Origin: Bacteroidota bacterium
GTDB lineage: Bacteria > Bacteroidota > Bacteroidia > Chitinophagales > Chitinophagaceae
Direction of reading: 5' to 3'
NCBI GenBank assembly: GCA_018267965.1
Contig: JAFDXK010000003.1
Span: 1 to 64,000, forward strand
DNA length: 64,000 nucleotides
Within the stretch, counting starts at the first letter, position 1; each line of letters begins with the position of its first letter. Positions 53,566 to 60,751 of the stretch are shown here, one piece after another. The translations under genes were made by a program, and so were the position numbers. The notes under the pieces were generated by a model that saw only the letters and a list, made by a program, of their open reading frames with translations, did no database searches and was not told the origin of the DNA.

Positions 53566-55011
53566 ATGACACAAATACTTTTACCATTAAGTTACCTCAT
53601 TGGTTCGGTAACATTTATCATGGGTCTTAAGATGCTATCGCATCCTGACAGTGCACGTAAGGGGAACATGGTGGCTGCTGTGGGTATGACCATAGCCATC
53701 ATCGCAACCATATTTTTATATACCGACGAGGCAGGCAATAAATTAGGCAACTATGCATGGATATTCGGCGGCCTCATCATTGGTAGTATAGTAGGTACAC
53801 TGGCTGCTAAAAAAGTGCAGATGACTGCTATGCCCGAGATGGTGAGCCTTTTCAACGGTATGGGAGGTGCGTGTGCGATGCTTATTTCTATCATTGAATT
53901 TAAACACCACACGACGGGTGTATCAGAATTATATGAAGAAGCGGGTGCATCTGTATTCAGCACTATACCCGGCACTTTATTCATCACCATCATAGTGGGT
54001 ATGGTGATAGGTAGCGTATCTTTTGCAGGCAGTATCATAGCATGGGGTAAGTTGAATGGCAAGATCAAAGATTTCTCTTTCAACGGGCAACACATACTCA
54101 ACCTGTTATTATTAGGCGTTATCACTGCACTTACTTGCTATATCATCATCAGCCGTCCTGATAATACTACGATGTTATTCTACTCGGTGCTTGCATTAGC
54201 ATTAGTGTATGGTATATTCTTTGTATTACCTATTGGCGGTGCGGATATGCCTGTGGTGATATCATTGCTGAACTCCTTTACGGGTGTGGCCGCTGCATTT
54301 GGCGGCTTCCTCTATAACAACCCTGTAATGCTGACAGGTGGTATCCTTGTTGGTTCTGCGGGTACCATCCTTACTATATTGATGTGTAAAGCGATGAACC
54401 GCTCTCTGAAAAATGTATTGATAGGTTCGTTTGGTGGCAATAAAGCAGGTGGCGGTGCTGCGGGCTCTAAAGAACAAGGCACTTACAAAGAGATATCTCT
54501 TAATGACACAGCTACACTGATGGCCTATGCATCTAAAGTAATGATCATTCCGGGATATGGTTTGGCGGTAGCACAGGCACAACATGCTTGTCACGAACTG
54601 GAAAAACTGCTGAATGAAAAAGATGTAGAAGTGTCTTACGGTATTCACCCTGTGGCAGGTCGTATGCCTGGCCATATGAACGTATTGCTGGCAGAAGCAG
54701 ATGTATCTTATGACAAGCTGTTGGAAATGGAAGACGCTAACGACCAAATGGGCAGCACGAACGTGGTGTTTATCCTCGGTGCCAATGACGTTGTGAACCC
54801 TGCTGCAAAAGAAGACCCAAGCAGCCCGATATATGGCATGCCTATATTAGAAGTGGAAAAAGCAGAACATGTGATAGTGAATAAGCGTAGTATGAAACCG
54901 GGTTATGCAGGTATTGAAAATGAATTATTCTTCCGTCCTAAAACATCTATGTTATTCGGTGATGCTAAAAAAGTACTGCAGGATTTAGTGGCAGAATTGA
55001 AACAGATGTAA
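53566..55011 (+). CDS. pntB: NAD(P) transhydrogenase subunit beta
   Basis: A 481-aa protein with eight or nine N-terminal hydrophobic segments (proton channel) and a C-terminal NADP(H)-binding domain with IIPGYGLAVAQAQHACHEL, HPVAGRMPGHMNVLLAEA and GANDVVNPAA. It completes the transhydrogenase. A terminator follows 23 bp after the stop, so the operon is pntAA-pntAB-pntB. Confidence 0.95.
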   Translation: MTQILLPLSYLIGSVTFIMGLKMLSHPDSARKGNMVAAVGMTIAIIATIFLYTDEAGNKLGNYAWIFGGLIIGSIVGTLAAKKVQMTAMPEMVSLFNGMGGACAMLISIIEFKHHTTGVSELYEEAGASVFSTIPGTLFITIIVGMVIGSVSFAGSIIAWGKLNGKIKDFSFNGQHILNLLLLGVITALTCYIIISRPDNTTMLFYSVLALALVYGIFFVLPIGGADMPVVISLLNSFTGVAAAFGGFLYNNPVMLTGGILVGSAGTILTILMCKAMNRSLKNVLIGSFGGNKAGGGAAGSKEQGTYKEISLNDTATLMAYASKVMIIPGYGLAVAQAQHACHELEKLLNEKDVEVSYGIHPVAGRMPGHMNVLLAEADVSYDKLLEMEDANDQMGSTNVVFILGANDVVNPAAKEDPSSPIYGMPILEVEKAEHVIVNKRSMKPGYAGIENELFFRPKTSMLFGDAKKVLQDLVAELKQM

Positions 55012-55028
55012 TCATTATACCATTATAA

Positions 55029-55057
55029 AAAAGGCCCTGCACAGCAGGGCTTTTTTA
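55029..55057 (+). terminator. terminator of the pnt operon
   Basis: Stem gccctgc (55034-55040) / gcagggc (55044-55050) with loop aca and a following T-run. Confidence 0.85.
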
Positions 55058-55078
55058 TTGTAAGAGCATTGTAAAAGC

Positions 55079-55086
55079 TATATTTG
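55079..55086 (+). promoter_or_regulatory. -7 element giving a probable leaderless transcript of the EGF-like lipoprotein
   Basis: TATATTTG ends 7 nt before the ATG at 55094. Confidence 0.6.
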
Positions 55087-55093
55087 CACTGAT

Positions 55094-55621
55094 ATGTATT
55101 CACGCACACGACTGATAACTTTTACCACTATTTTCTTCGTAATTGTTTCAGCATTGGTTTTTAATTTCTCTTGTATTAAAGACAAATGCGGTAATCTTAT
55201 TTGTCAAAACAGTGGTATCTGCGTGGGTGGTAAATGCAGTTGCAAAAGAGGGTATGAAGGTGATTTATGCGAAAGGAAATGGAACGATAAATTTGTCGGC
55301 ACATGGCATAATGAAGAATATTTTGCGCGTGATACTGTAAGCACTCACAGAAAATTTGACTGGAGTATTACAAGCCGTTTTACACTAGATAGTTTTTATA
55401 TTGATGATTTTGCCGATAGTATCAATAGCGTATTGTGTACAAGAACTGCAAATAGAACTTTCAATATTCAGTCTGTTCAGATAACTGATAATTTAAAAAT
55501 ATCAGGAGGCAATGGTACAATGGACTCCATTACCGGTAACATTTCAGGCTCATACTTTTTCGTAAAAAAACTGAGCAATAAAGACACAGTTGTGACGGTA
55601 TATTTTTCGTGCTCCAAATAG
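55094..55621 (+). CDS. EGF-like domain lipoprotein
   Basis: A 175-aa exported protein. The N-terminal hydrophobic segment ends in a lipobox-like FNFSC27. A Cys-rich EGF-like module follows (CGNLICQNSGICVGGKC, then SCKRGYEGDLCERKW), six cysteines as in eukaryotic-type EGF. The rest (about 75-175) is a beta-rich domain beginning KFVGTWHNEEYF, which resembles small lipocalin-like or lipid-binding folds of Bacteroidota lipoproteins. Monocistronic, with a probable leaderless promoter. Function unknown; surface exposure is inferred. Confidence 0.8.
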   Translation: MYSRTRLITFTTIFFVIVSALVFNFSCIKDKCGNLICQNSGICVGGKCSCKRGYEGDLCERKWNDKFVGTWHNEEYFARDTVSTHRKFDWSITSRFTLDSFYIDDFADSINSVLCTRTANRTFNIQSVQITDNLKISGGNGTMDSITGNISGSYFFVKKLSNKDTVVTVYFSCSK

Positions 55622-55679
55622 ATAAGATATTTTATTATACCATCAATGTCATTTCATCAATAAATGACGATTAAAAAAA

Positions 55680-55710
55680 TTTGCAAAAACCATTTTGTTA
55701 CCTACTTTTG
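55680..55710 (+). promoter_or_regulatory. promoter of the tRNA cluster
   Basis: TTTG (55680-55683), 19 bp spacer, TACTTTTG (55703-55710): a full match to the Bacteroidota -33/-7 promoter, 57 bp upstream of the first tRNA. Confidence 0.8.
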
Positions 55711-55767
55711 CAATCCTGTTTTCAAGGCAGGTAATTAGTTCTTTCGCATATTTTAAAGAAACAAAAA

Positions 55768-55840
55768 GCCACTTTAGCTCAGCTGGTAGAGCAACTGATT
55801 TGTAATCAGTAGGTCGCTGGTTCGATTCCGGCAAGTGGCT
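55768..55840 (+). tRNA. tRNA-Thr (TGT)
   Basis: Acceptor gccactt pairs with aagtggc; anticodon loop tttgtaa gives TGT; T-loop ttcgatt. The CCA is not encoded. Confidence 0.95.
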
Positions 55841-55860
55841 CTTTTTTATTTTATTAAGTT

Positions 55861-55943
55861 GGGCAGATGGCCGAGTGGCTAAAGGCGACAGACTGTAAAT
55901 CTGTTCTCTCACGAGTACGGAGGTTCGAATCCTTCTCTGCCCA
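55861..55943 (+). tRNA. tRNA-Tyr (GTA)
   Basis: Acceptor gggcaga pairs with tctgccc; anticodon loop ctgtaaa gives GTA. The long variable arm makes it a class II tRNA, as expected for bacterial tRNA-Tyr. Confidence 0.95.
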
Positions 55944-55957
55944 CTTTCTTTTTGTTT

Positions 55958-56030
55958 GCGGGAGTAGCTCAGTCGGTAGAGCGACAGTCTTCCAAACTGT
56001 AGGTCGCGGGTTCGAATCTCGTCTCCCGCT
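55958..56030 (+). tRNA. tRNA-Gly (TCC)
   Basis: Acceptor gcgggag pairs with ctcccgc; anticodon loop cttccaa gives TCC. Confidence 0.95.
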
Positions 56031-56039
56031 CTTTCCTTA

Positions 56040-56111
<72 letters not shown>

Positions 56112-56250
56112 CTTCTTTTTCCATTCTTAGATTGACATTTCCATCCTGTATTTTTTTGTGATATGTTTTCTCTGAAAGTGCTTTTAGGCGGGGATTTGCA
56201 AAGCTGGCGGAGATTAGAGAAAAATAAATTCCTTTGAATTAAAAATAGCT

Positions 56251-56258
56251 TATATTTG
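56251..56258 (+). promoter_or_regulatory. -7 element of tuf
   Basis: TATATTTG, 50 nt before the tuf ATG, matches TAnnTTTG. A TTTG at 56233 is at shorter than usual spacing. Confidence 0.5.
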
Positions 56259-56308
56259 CACACTTTTTAAAGAAAAAAAGATATTCAAATTTTTAAACAA
56301 AAATAACA

Positions 56309-57496
56309 ATGGCAAAAGAGACCTTTAAGCGGGAAAAACCCCACGTAAACATCGGTACCATAGGCCACGTAGACCATGGTAAGACTACATTGACAGCGGC
56401 AATCACAACTATTCTGGCAAACAAAGGTCTGGCAGAAAAGAAAGGTTATGATGAAATCGATGCTGCTCCTGAAGAAAAAGAACGTGGTATCACAATCAAT
56501 ACCGCACACGTAGAATACCAAACAGCTAACCGTCACTACGCACACGTAGACTGTCCGGGCCACGCTGACTACGTTAAAAACATGATTACAGGTGCTGCTC
56601 AGATGGACGGTGCTATCCTTGTAGTTGCTGCTACAGATGGTCCGATGCCACAAACTAAAGAGCACATCCTTCTGGCTCGCCAGGTAGGTGTACCTCGTAT
56701 CGTTGTTTTCATGAACAAAGTAGACTTAGTTGATGATGCTGAAATCCTTGACTTAGTTGAAATGGAAATCCGTGAATTACTGAGCAAATACGAATATGAT
56801 GGTGATAATACACCAATCATCAAAGGTTCTGCAACAGGCGCATTAGCAGGTGATGCTAAATGGGTTGCTGCTGTAGACGAATTGATGGCTGCTGTAGATA
56901 GCTACATTCCAACTCCTGAACGTGCTGTTGATAAGCCGTTCCTGATGTCAGTAGAAGACGTGTTCACTATCACTGGTCGTGGTACAGTTGCTACAGGCCG
57001 TATCGAACGCGGTATCATTAAAGTTGGTGAGAACGTTGAAATCGTTGGTTTTAACGACGCTGCACAAGCTTCAACTTGTACTGGTGTTGAAATGTTCAAA
57101 AAACTTCTTGACCAAGGTCAGGCTGGTGACAACGCCGGTATCCTGTTGCGCGGTATTGAGAAAAAAGATATCCGTCGTGGTATGGTTATCTGCGCTCCTA
57201 AGAGCATCACTCCGCACACTGAATTCAAAGGTGAAGTTTACGTATTGAGCAAAGAAGAAGGTGGTCGTCACACTCCATTCTTCAACAAATACCGTCCTCA
57301 GTTCTATTTCCGTACTACAGACGTTACAGGTGAGTGTAAACTTCCTGACGGCGTAGAAATGGTTATGCCTGGTGATAACGTTAACCTGCACGTAAATCTT
57401 ATCGCTCCAATCGCGATGGAAAAAGGTCTGAAATTCGCTATCCGCGAAGGTGGACGTACAGTAGGTGCCGGTCAGGTAACTGAAATTATCAAGTAA
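56309..57496 (+). CDS. tuf: elongation factor Tu
   Basis: A 395-aa GTPase that delivers aminoacyl-tRNA to the ribosome. G1 [11 protein letters not shown]3 DCPGHADY and G4 NKVD are intact, with the switch I region [13 protein letters not shown] and beta-barrel domains 2 and 3 (ending [10 protein letters not shown]). It follows four tRNAs on the same strand, the standard bacterial arrangement for tufB. It has its own promoter and a terminator. Confidence 0.98.
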   Translation: MAKETFKREKPHVNIGTIGHVDHGKTTLTAAITTILANKGLAEKKGYDEIDAAPEEKERGITINTAHVEYQTANRHYAHVDCPGHADYVKNMITGAAQMDGAILVVAATDGPMPQTKEHILLARQVGVPRIVVFMNKVDLVDDAEILDLVEMEIRELLSKYEYDGDNTPIIKGSATGALAGDAKWVAAVDELMAAVDSYIPTPERAVDKPFLMSVEDVFTITGRGTVATGRIERGIIKVGENVEIVGFNDAAQASTCTGVEMFKKLLDQGQAGDNAGILLRGIEKKDIRRGMVICAPKSITPHTEFKGEVYVLSKEEGGRHTPFFNKYRPQFYFRTTDVTGECKLPDGVEMVMPGDNVNLHVNLIAPIAMEKGLKFAIREGGRTVGAGQVTEIIK

Positions 57497-57518
57497 TCAA
57501 TTACATTGATATAAAATT

Positions 57519-57553
57519 GAAACAGCTCCGATTTTCGGGGCTGTTTTGTTTTT
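57519..57553 (+). terminator. terminator after tuf
   Basis: Stem aacagctccga (57521-57531) / tcggggctgtt (57535-57545) with one G-T wobble, followed by ttgttttt. Confidence 0.8.
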
Positions 57554-57575
57554 GGAATAACTGATATTTGTCTTT

Positions 57576-58643
57576 ATGTCAACCACGATTTATCTCAATA
57601 CTGCCGCCTGTGGATTAGTTTCTCCTGCAACAACTGCTGCTGCTCACCAACTCTATGCAGAAATGGAACATAATGCCAGCACTCGTGCTGAGCATTGGCG
57701 ATTTAATGAAGAAAGCAGGATAAGAAATACTATAGCGTCTTTTCTGAACGTAAGCGACAAAAACGTTGCTATGGTACCTAATTTTTCCTGGGCTATAAAT
57801 GGCATCGTACAATCATTGAAAGGTAGTGAACGTGTTTTACTACATTCAGGTGATTATCCCTCTTTCATCGAACCATTTCGCATCAATAAGTTTGATATTA
57901 CATGGGCAGATACTTCTGATGGCTTTCATTTAGATATGGACTTCATCAGGGATTGTATTTTCAATCATAAAGTAGATATTGTTGCATTGAGCCATGTGCA
58001 ATGGAGCAGTGGCTACAAGGTGGATATCATGCAAGTAGGCGAATGGTGCAGAGATAATGGTGTGTTGTTCTTTGTAGATGCTACACAAAGCATTGGCGCT
58101 AATGTAATAGACCTGTCTGAGTTACATATCGATGTGTTTATATCAAGCAATTATAAATGGATGAATGCAGGCTTCGGTACAGGCGAGATGTATATAACTG
58201 ATAGTTTTCTAGAGAAATACCCCCCGGTAGTTGGCGGACATAATAGCTATAAAATGATTGATGGCGCTATGCGATATGTTTCCTCTGCACAAAGTTATGA
58301 ACCAGGGCATCCCAACATGTTTGGTTTAACAGTTTTAGAGTCTGCCATCATTCGTCGTACAGAACAAGGGGTGCATAATGTACAACAACATAACAGCCGA
58401 CTATGCCAGTTATTTTTAGATGGCATCAAGAATTTACCAGTAAACATATTAGGCGACTATACTACTGCCCACCGTTCGTCCATTGTAATGCTGAAAGACG
58501 ATAATGGGCTGGGTGACTGGATAAAGCAGCATAATATTGTGGTGACGCACAGAAACGGCCTTTTGAGGGTGAGCATGCATTACTATAACACAGAGGCAGA
58601 TATCAATACCCTAATTGACTGTTTGCAACAAAAATTCGCCTGA
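57576..58643 (+). CDS. aminotransferase class V-fold PLP enzyme
   Basis: A 355-aa pyridoxal-phosphate enzyme of the class V/cysteine desulfurase-like fold. The Schiff-base lysine is K194 in SSNYKWMNAGFGTG, the cofactor-binding Asp lies in LFFVDATQSIGA, and the conserved HVQWSSGYKVD precedes it. The catalytic Cys loop of true cysteine desulfurases is not visible, so it more likely works on another amino acid. It lies between tuf and tRNA-Trp, an unusual position. GATATTTG, one mismatch from the -7 consensus, ends 5 nt before the start. Confidence 0.85.
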   Translation: MSTTIYLNTAACGLVSPATTAAAHQLYAEMEHNASTRAEHWRFNEESRIRNTIASFLNVSDKNVAMVPNFSWAINGIVQSLKGSERVLLHSGDYPSFIEPFRINKFDITWADTSDGFHLDMDFIRDCIFNHKVDIVALSHVQWSSGYKVDIMQVGEWCRDNGVLFFVDATQSIGANVIDLSELHIDVFISSNYKWMNAGFGTGEMYITDSFLEKYPPVVGGHNSYKMIDGAMRYVSSAQSYEPGHPNMFGLTVLESAIIRRTEQGVHNVQQHNSRLCQLFLDGIKNLPVNILGDYTTAHRSSIVMLKDDNGLGDWIKQHNIVVTHRNGLLRVSMHYYNTEADINTLIDCLQQKFA

Positions 58644-58729
58644 TTATATTATTATTTATTTTAAATAGGCAGTATTGACAGGCATCTTGGCGTTGCAGAA
58701 TTCCTGCACTTTTTACCAAAGTTTTTTCC

Positions 58730-58737
58730 TAAATTTG
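58730..58737 (+). promoter_or_regulatory. -7 element upstream of tRNA-Trp/secE/nusG
   Basis: TAAATTTG matches TAnnTTTG and precedes the tRNA-Trp by 29 bp. Confidence 0.55.
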
Positions 58738-58766
58738 CTGCTCCCCGCAAGGGGACTTTTTAATTT

Positions 58767-58837
58767 ACGGGCATAGTTCAACGGTAGAATAGAGGTCTCC
58801 AAAACCTTCGATCGTGGTTCGAATCCGCGTGCCCGTG
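58767..58837 (+). tRNA. tRNA-Trp (CCA)
   Basis: Acceptor acgggca pairs with tgcccgt; anticodon loop ctccaaa gives CCA. Located just before secE, as is typical in bacteria. Confidence 0.95.
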
Positions 58838-58869
58838 CAGACAAACCCTTTTGGGCAAAAAACAATTTT

Positions 58870-59067
58870 ATGAGCAAAGTAGGAAATTACATCCAGGAAG
58901 CTTACGACGAACTCGTTCACAAAGTAAGTTGGCCTACATGGGATGAGTTACAGCAAACTACTGTTATCGTACTGGTAGCATTGCTGATAACTACTGCAGT
59001 AATATTTGGAATGGATCTTGTTTTTGAACAAGCACTTACATTCATCTACAAACTTATAGGTAAGTAA
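58870..59067 (+). CDS. secE: preprotein translocase subunit SecE
   Basis: A 65-aa single-span membrane protein, the short bacterial SecE type that stabilises SecY. It has the amphipathic helix [20 protein letters not shown] and a single membrane segment (about 30-52). It is 11 bp upstream of nusG, the standard secE-nusG pair. Confidence 0.95.
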   Translation: MSKVGNYIQEAYDELVHKVSWPTWDELQQTTVIVLVALLITTAVIFGMDLVFEQALTFIYKLIGK

Positions 59068-59078
59068 AGAATTACACA

Positions 59079-59642
59079 ATGGCTGAAGCAACAACCACAC
59101 CGGAAACCAAATGGTATGTATTGCGCGTAATCAGCGGCAAAGAAAAAAAGGCCAAAGAATACGTAGATAAAGAGATCAAGATAAATGGCTGGAGCAATGC
59201 TATACACCAGGTGCTATGCCCTGTAGAAAAGGTATTTAAAGTACAAGCCGGTAAAAAAGTACTGCGCGAAAAAATACTTTATCCGGGCTACCTGATGATG
59301 GAAGCTGCTGACGGCAAACTGACTGATGACATGATACAGACTATTAAAAATGTATCAGGCGTTATACATTTCCTCGGTAAAGACCACCCTACTTCATTGC
59401 GTAAAAGCGAAGTGAACAAGATGTTCGGTAAAATGGATGAAGTTAGCGAGCAAGGTATTGGTTATGCTGAACCATATATCGTTGGTGAAACAGTACGTAT
59501 CACTGACGGTCCGTTCAACGACTTTAACGGTACTATTGAAGAGGTAAACGAAGAGAAGAAGAAACTGAAAGTAGTGGTGAAAATCTTCGGACGCGCTACA
59601 CCTGTGGAACTGAACTATATGCAGGTAGAAAAAATAGCTTAA
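59079..59642 (+). CDS. nusG: transcription termination/antitermination factor NusG
   Basis: A 187-aa protein with the NGN domain ([29 protein letters not shown]) and a C-terminal KOW domain ([20 protein letters not shown]). It binds RNA polymerase and couples it to ribosome and Rho. In most bacteria rplK, rplA, rplJ, rplL and rpoBC follow; here a terminator comes directly after the stop. Confidence 0.97.
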   Translation: MAEATTTPETKWYVLRVISGKEKKAKEYVDKEIKINGWSNAIHQVLCPVEKVFKVQAGKKVLREKILYPGYLMMEAADGKLTDDMIQTIKNVSGVIHFLGKDHPTSLRKSEVNKMFGKMDEVSEQGIGYAEPYIVGETVRITDGPFNDFNGTIEEVNEEKKKLKVVVKIFGRATPVELNYMQVEKIA

Positions 59643-59661
59643 TCATATTAAAGCATACAAT

Positions 59662-59691
59662 AAAAAAAACCTCCCGATCGGGAGGTTTTTC
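59662..59691. terminator. bidirectional terminator after nusG
   Basis: Stem aaaacctcccga / tcgggaggtttt with loop of zero to four bases, an A-run on one side and a T-run on the other. It ends nusG and also the leftward gene at 59695. Confidence 0.85.
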
Positions 59692-59694
59692 TGT

Positions 59695-59961
59695 TTAAGC
59701 CCTTTTTGCATATTCGGCTACTGAGCCATGTATGATTTGTTTTAGTTCATTAATCAATATCTCTTTATTGATCTCCTTATTGTCGCGCAACTTCGTTATA
59801 ATTCTTATTGCAGCTGACATAAGTAACTGATTAATATGCTGCATGTTGTTTATCAATTGTCCCATATAGTTATGAGATGATGTATTCTCCATGCTGTGCT
59901 TGTTTACTACATAAGTTGACAAGCGTTTGAATATTTTGATTGAATTTTCTTGCGGATTCAT
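59695..59961 (-). CDS. small protein downstream of the beta-rich secreted protein, 88 aa
   Basis: A soluble, helix-rich, Asn/Ile/Lys-rich protein with no signal peptide. It starts 37 bp after the stop of the secreted protein gene, with an AG-rich sequence (gagagagaaaa) before the ATG, so the two are likely in one operon. Possible roles are regulator or small chaperone, but no motif supports a choice. I do not recognise the family. Confidence 0.65.
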   Translation of the reverse strand: MNPQENSIKIFKRLSTYVVNKHSMENTSSHNYMGQLINNMQHINQLLMSAAIRIITKLRDNKEINKEILINELKQIIHGSVAEYAKRA

Positions 59962-59998
59962 TTTTCTCTCTCTTTTAGTGGTTAGCGATAGATATTGA

Positions 59999-60553
59999 TT
60001 ACAGTTGAGTAGCAGTGTAAACTACATCTACAGTGTAAGTACCTGCAGGGTAAGCGAAACCAGGTGTTGCCTGATACATTACGCTGAACAATTGGTTACC
60101 ACCATAAGTACAGTTGGTCAACAGACTTTGTGCTGTGCTTGTCAAATCAGCAAATGCTGATGCTGAAAACGGAGCAACGATTGACCCACCTGTGCTGTTG
60201 GCACTTACTTTCAGGTCTAACACACTTGCTACCGGCATTACTGGTGCAGGAGTTGTAGAACCGCTATATGTAAAGTTTGCATTGTTTGCTTTTACTGTTA
60301 CGCCATAAGCTTTGTTAGAACGTACTTTCAATTGCTGAGCAGCTGACTGTACACCGTTAGCGTAGTCGTTCACTGTTGTGAAACTCAGGGTTACAGCAGC
60401 ACCTGTTGCGGTACCAGACCCTGTGAAAGTTAATTCGATAGCATTGCTCAATGACAGGTTTACTGTTTGAGAAGCTGTACTTGAAGCGTTCTGTGCATTA
60501 GCTGCTACAGTAACACAAGATAAAATGGCGGCGAATACTAAAATCTTTTTCAT
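59999..60553 (-). CDS. small secreted beta-rich protein (pilin/DUF4402-like), copy 1
   Basis: A 184-aa protein with signal peptide (ends VAANAQ). The mature part is rich in Ser, Thr, Ala and Asn and in predicted beta strands, starting ASSTASQTVNLSLSNAIELT and ending PAGTYTVDVVYTATQL. The C-terminal GTYTVDVVY strand is like the ends of DUF4402, spore-coat-U and chaperone-usher subunit proteins. ATG at 60553 is used; the leader before it is about 100 nt of AACAAC-type repeats. A near-identical gene lies 3.2 kb upstream at 63761, beyond the usher-like gene. Confidence 0.8.
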   Translation of the reverse strand: MKKILVFAAILSCVTVAANAQNASSTASQTVNLSLSNAIELTFTGSGTATGAAVTLSFTTVNDYANGVQSAAQQLKVRSNKAYGVTVKANNANFTYSGSTTPAPVMPVASVLDLKVSANSTGGSIVAPFSASAFADLTSTAQSLLTNCTYGGNQLFSVMYQATPGFAYPAGTYTVDVVYTATQL

Positions 60554-60665
60554 CTGTTTGTTGTTTTTGTTGTTGTTAGTAGTTGTTGTTTGTTTGATGA
60601 TGTAAAGATGCATCCAACAAGAGGTACAATTCAAAAAAGTAGTGCCCGTTAACCCCATTTTAGCA

Positions 60666-60679
60666 ATCGGTTAACCGAT
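60666..60679. promoter_or_regulatory. 14-bp palindrome upstream of the secreted protein gene
   Basis: atcggttaaccgat is a perfect palindrome about 113 bp before the ATG at 60553. It could be an operator. Confidence 0.3.
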
Positions 60680-60712
60680 AATTAACAAACCATAAGATTT
60701 AAAAACAAACAC

Positions 60713-60735
60713 AAATAATTGATAATCAATTATTT
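60713..60735. terminator. AT-rich inverted repeat at the 3' end of the usher-like gene
   Basis: aaataattga-taa-tcaattattt is a perfect 10-bp inverted repeat, 17 bp beyond the stop at 60752. It may be a weak terminator or a processing hairpin. Confidence 0.35.
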
Positions 60736-60751
60736 AAAACAACAAAAGCAA

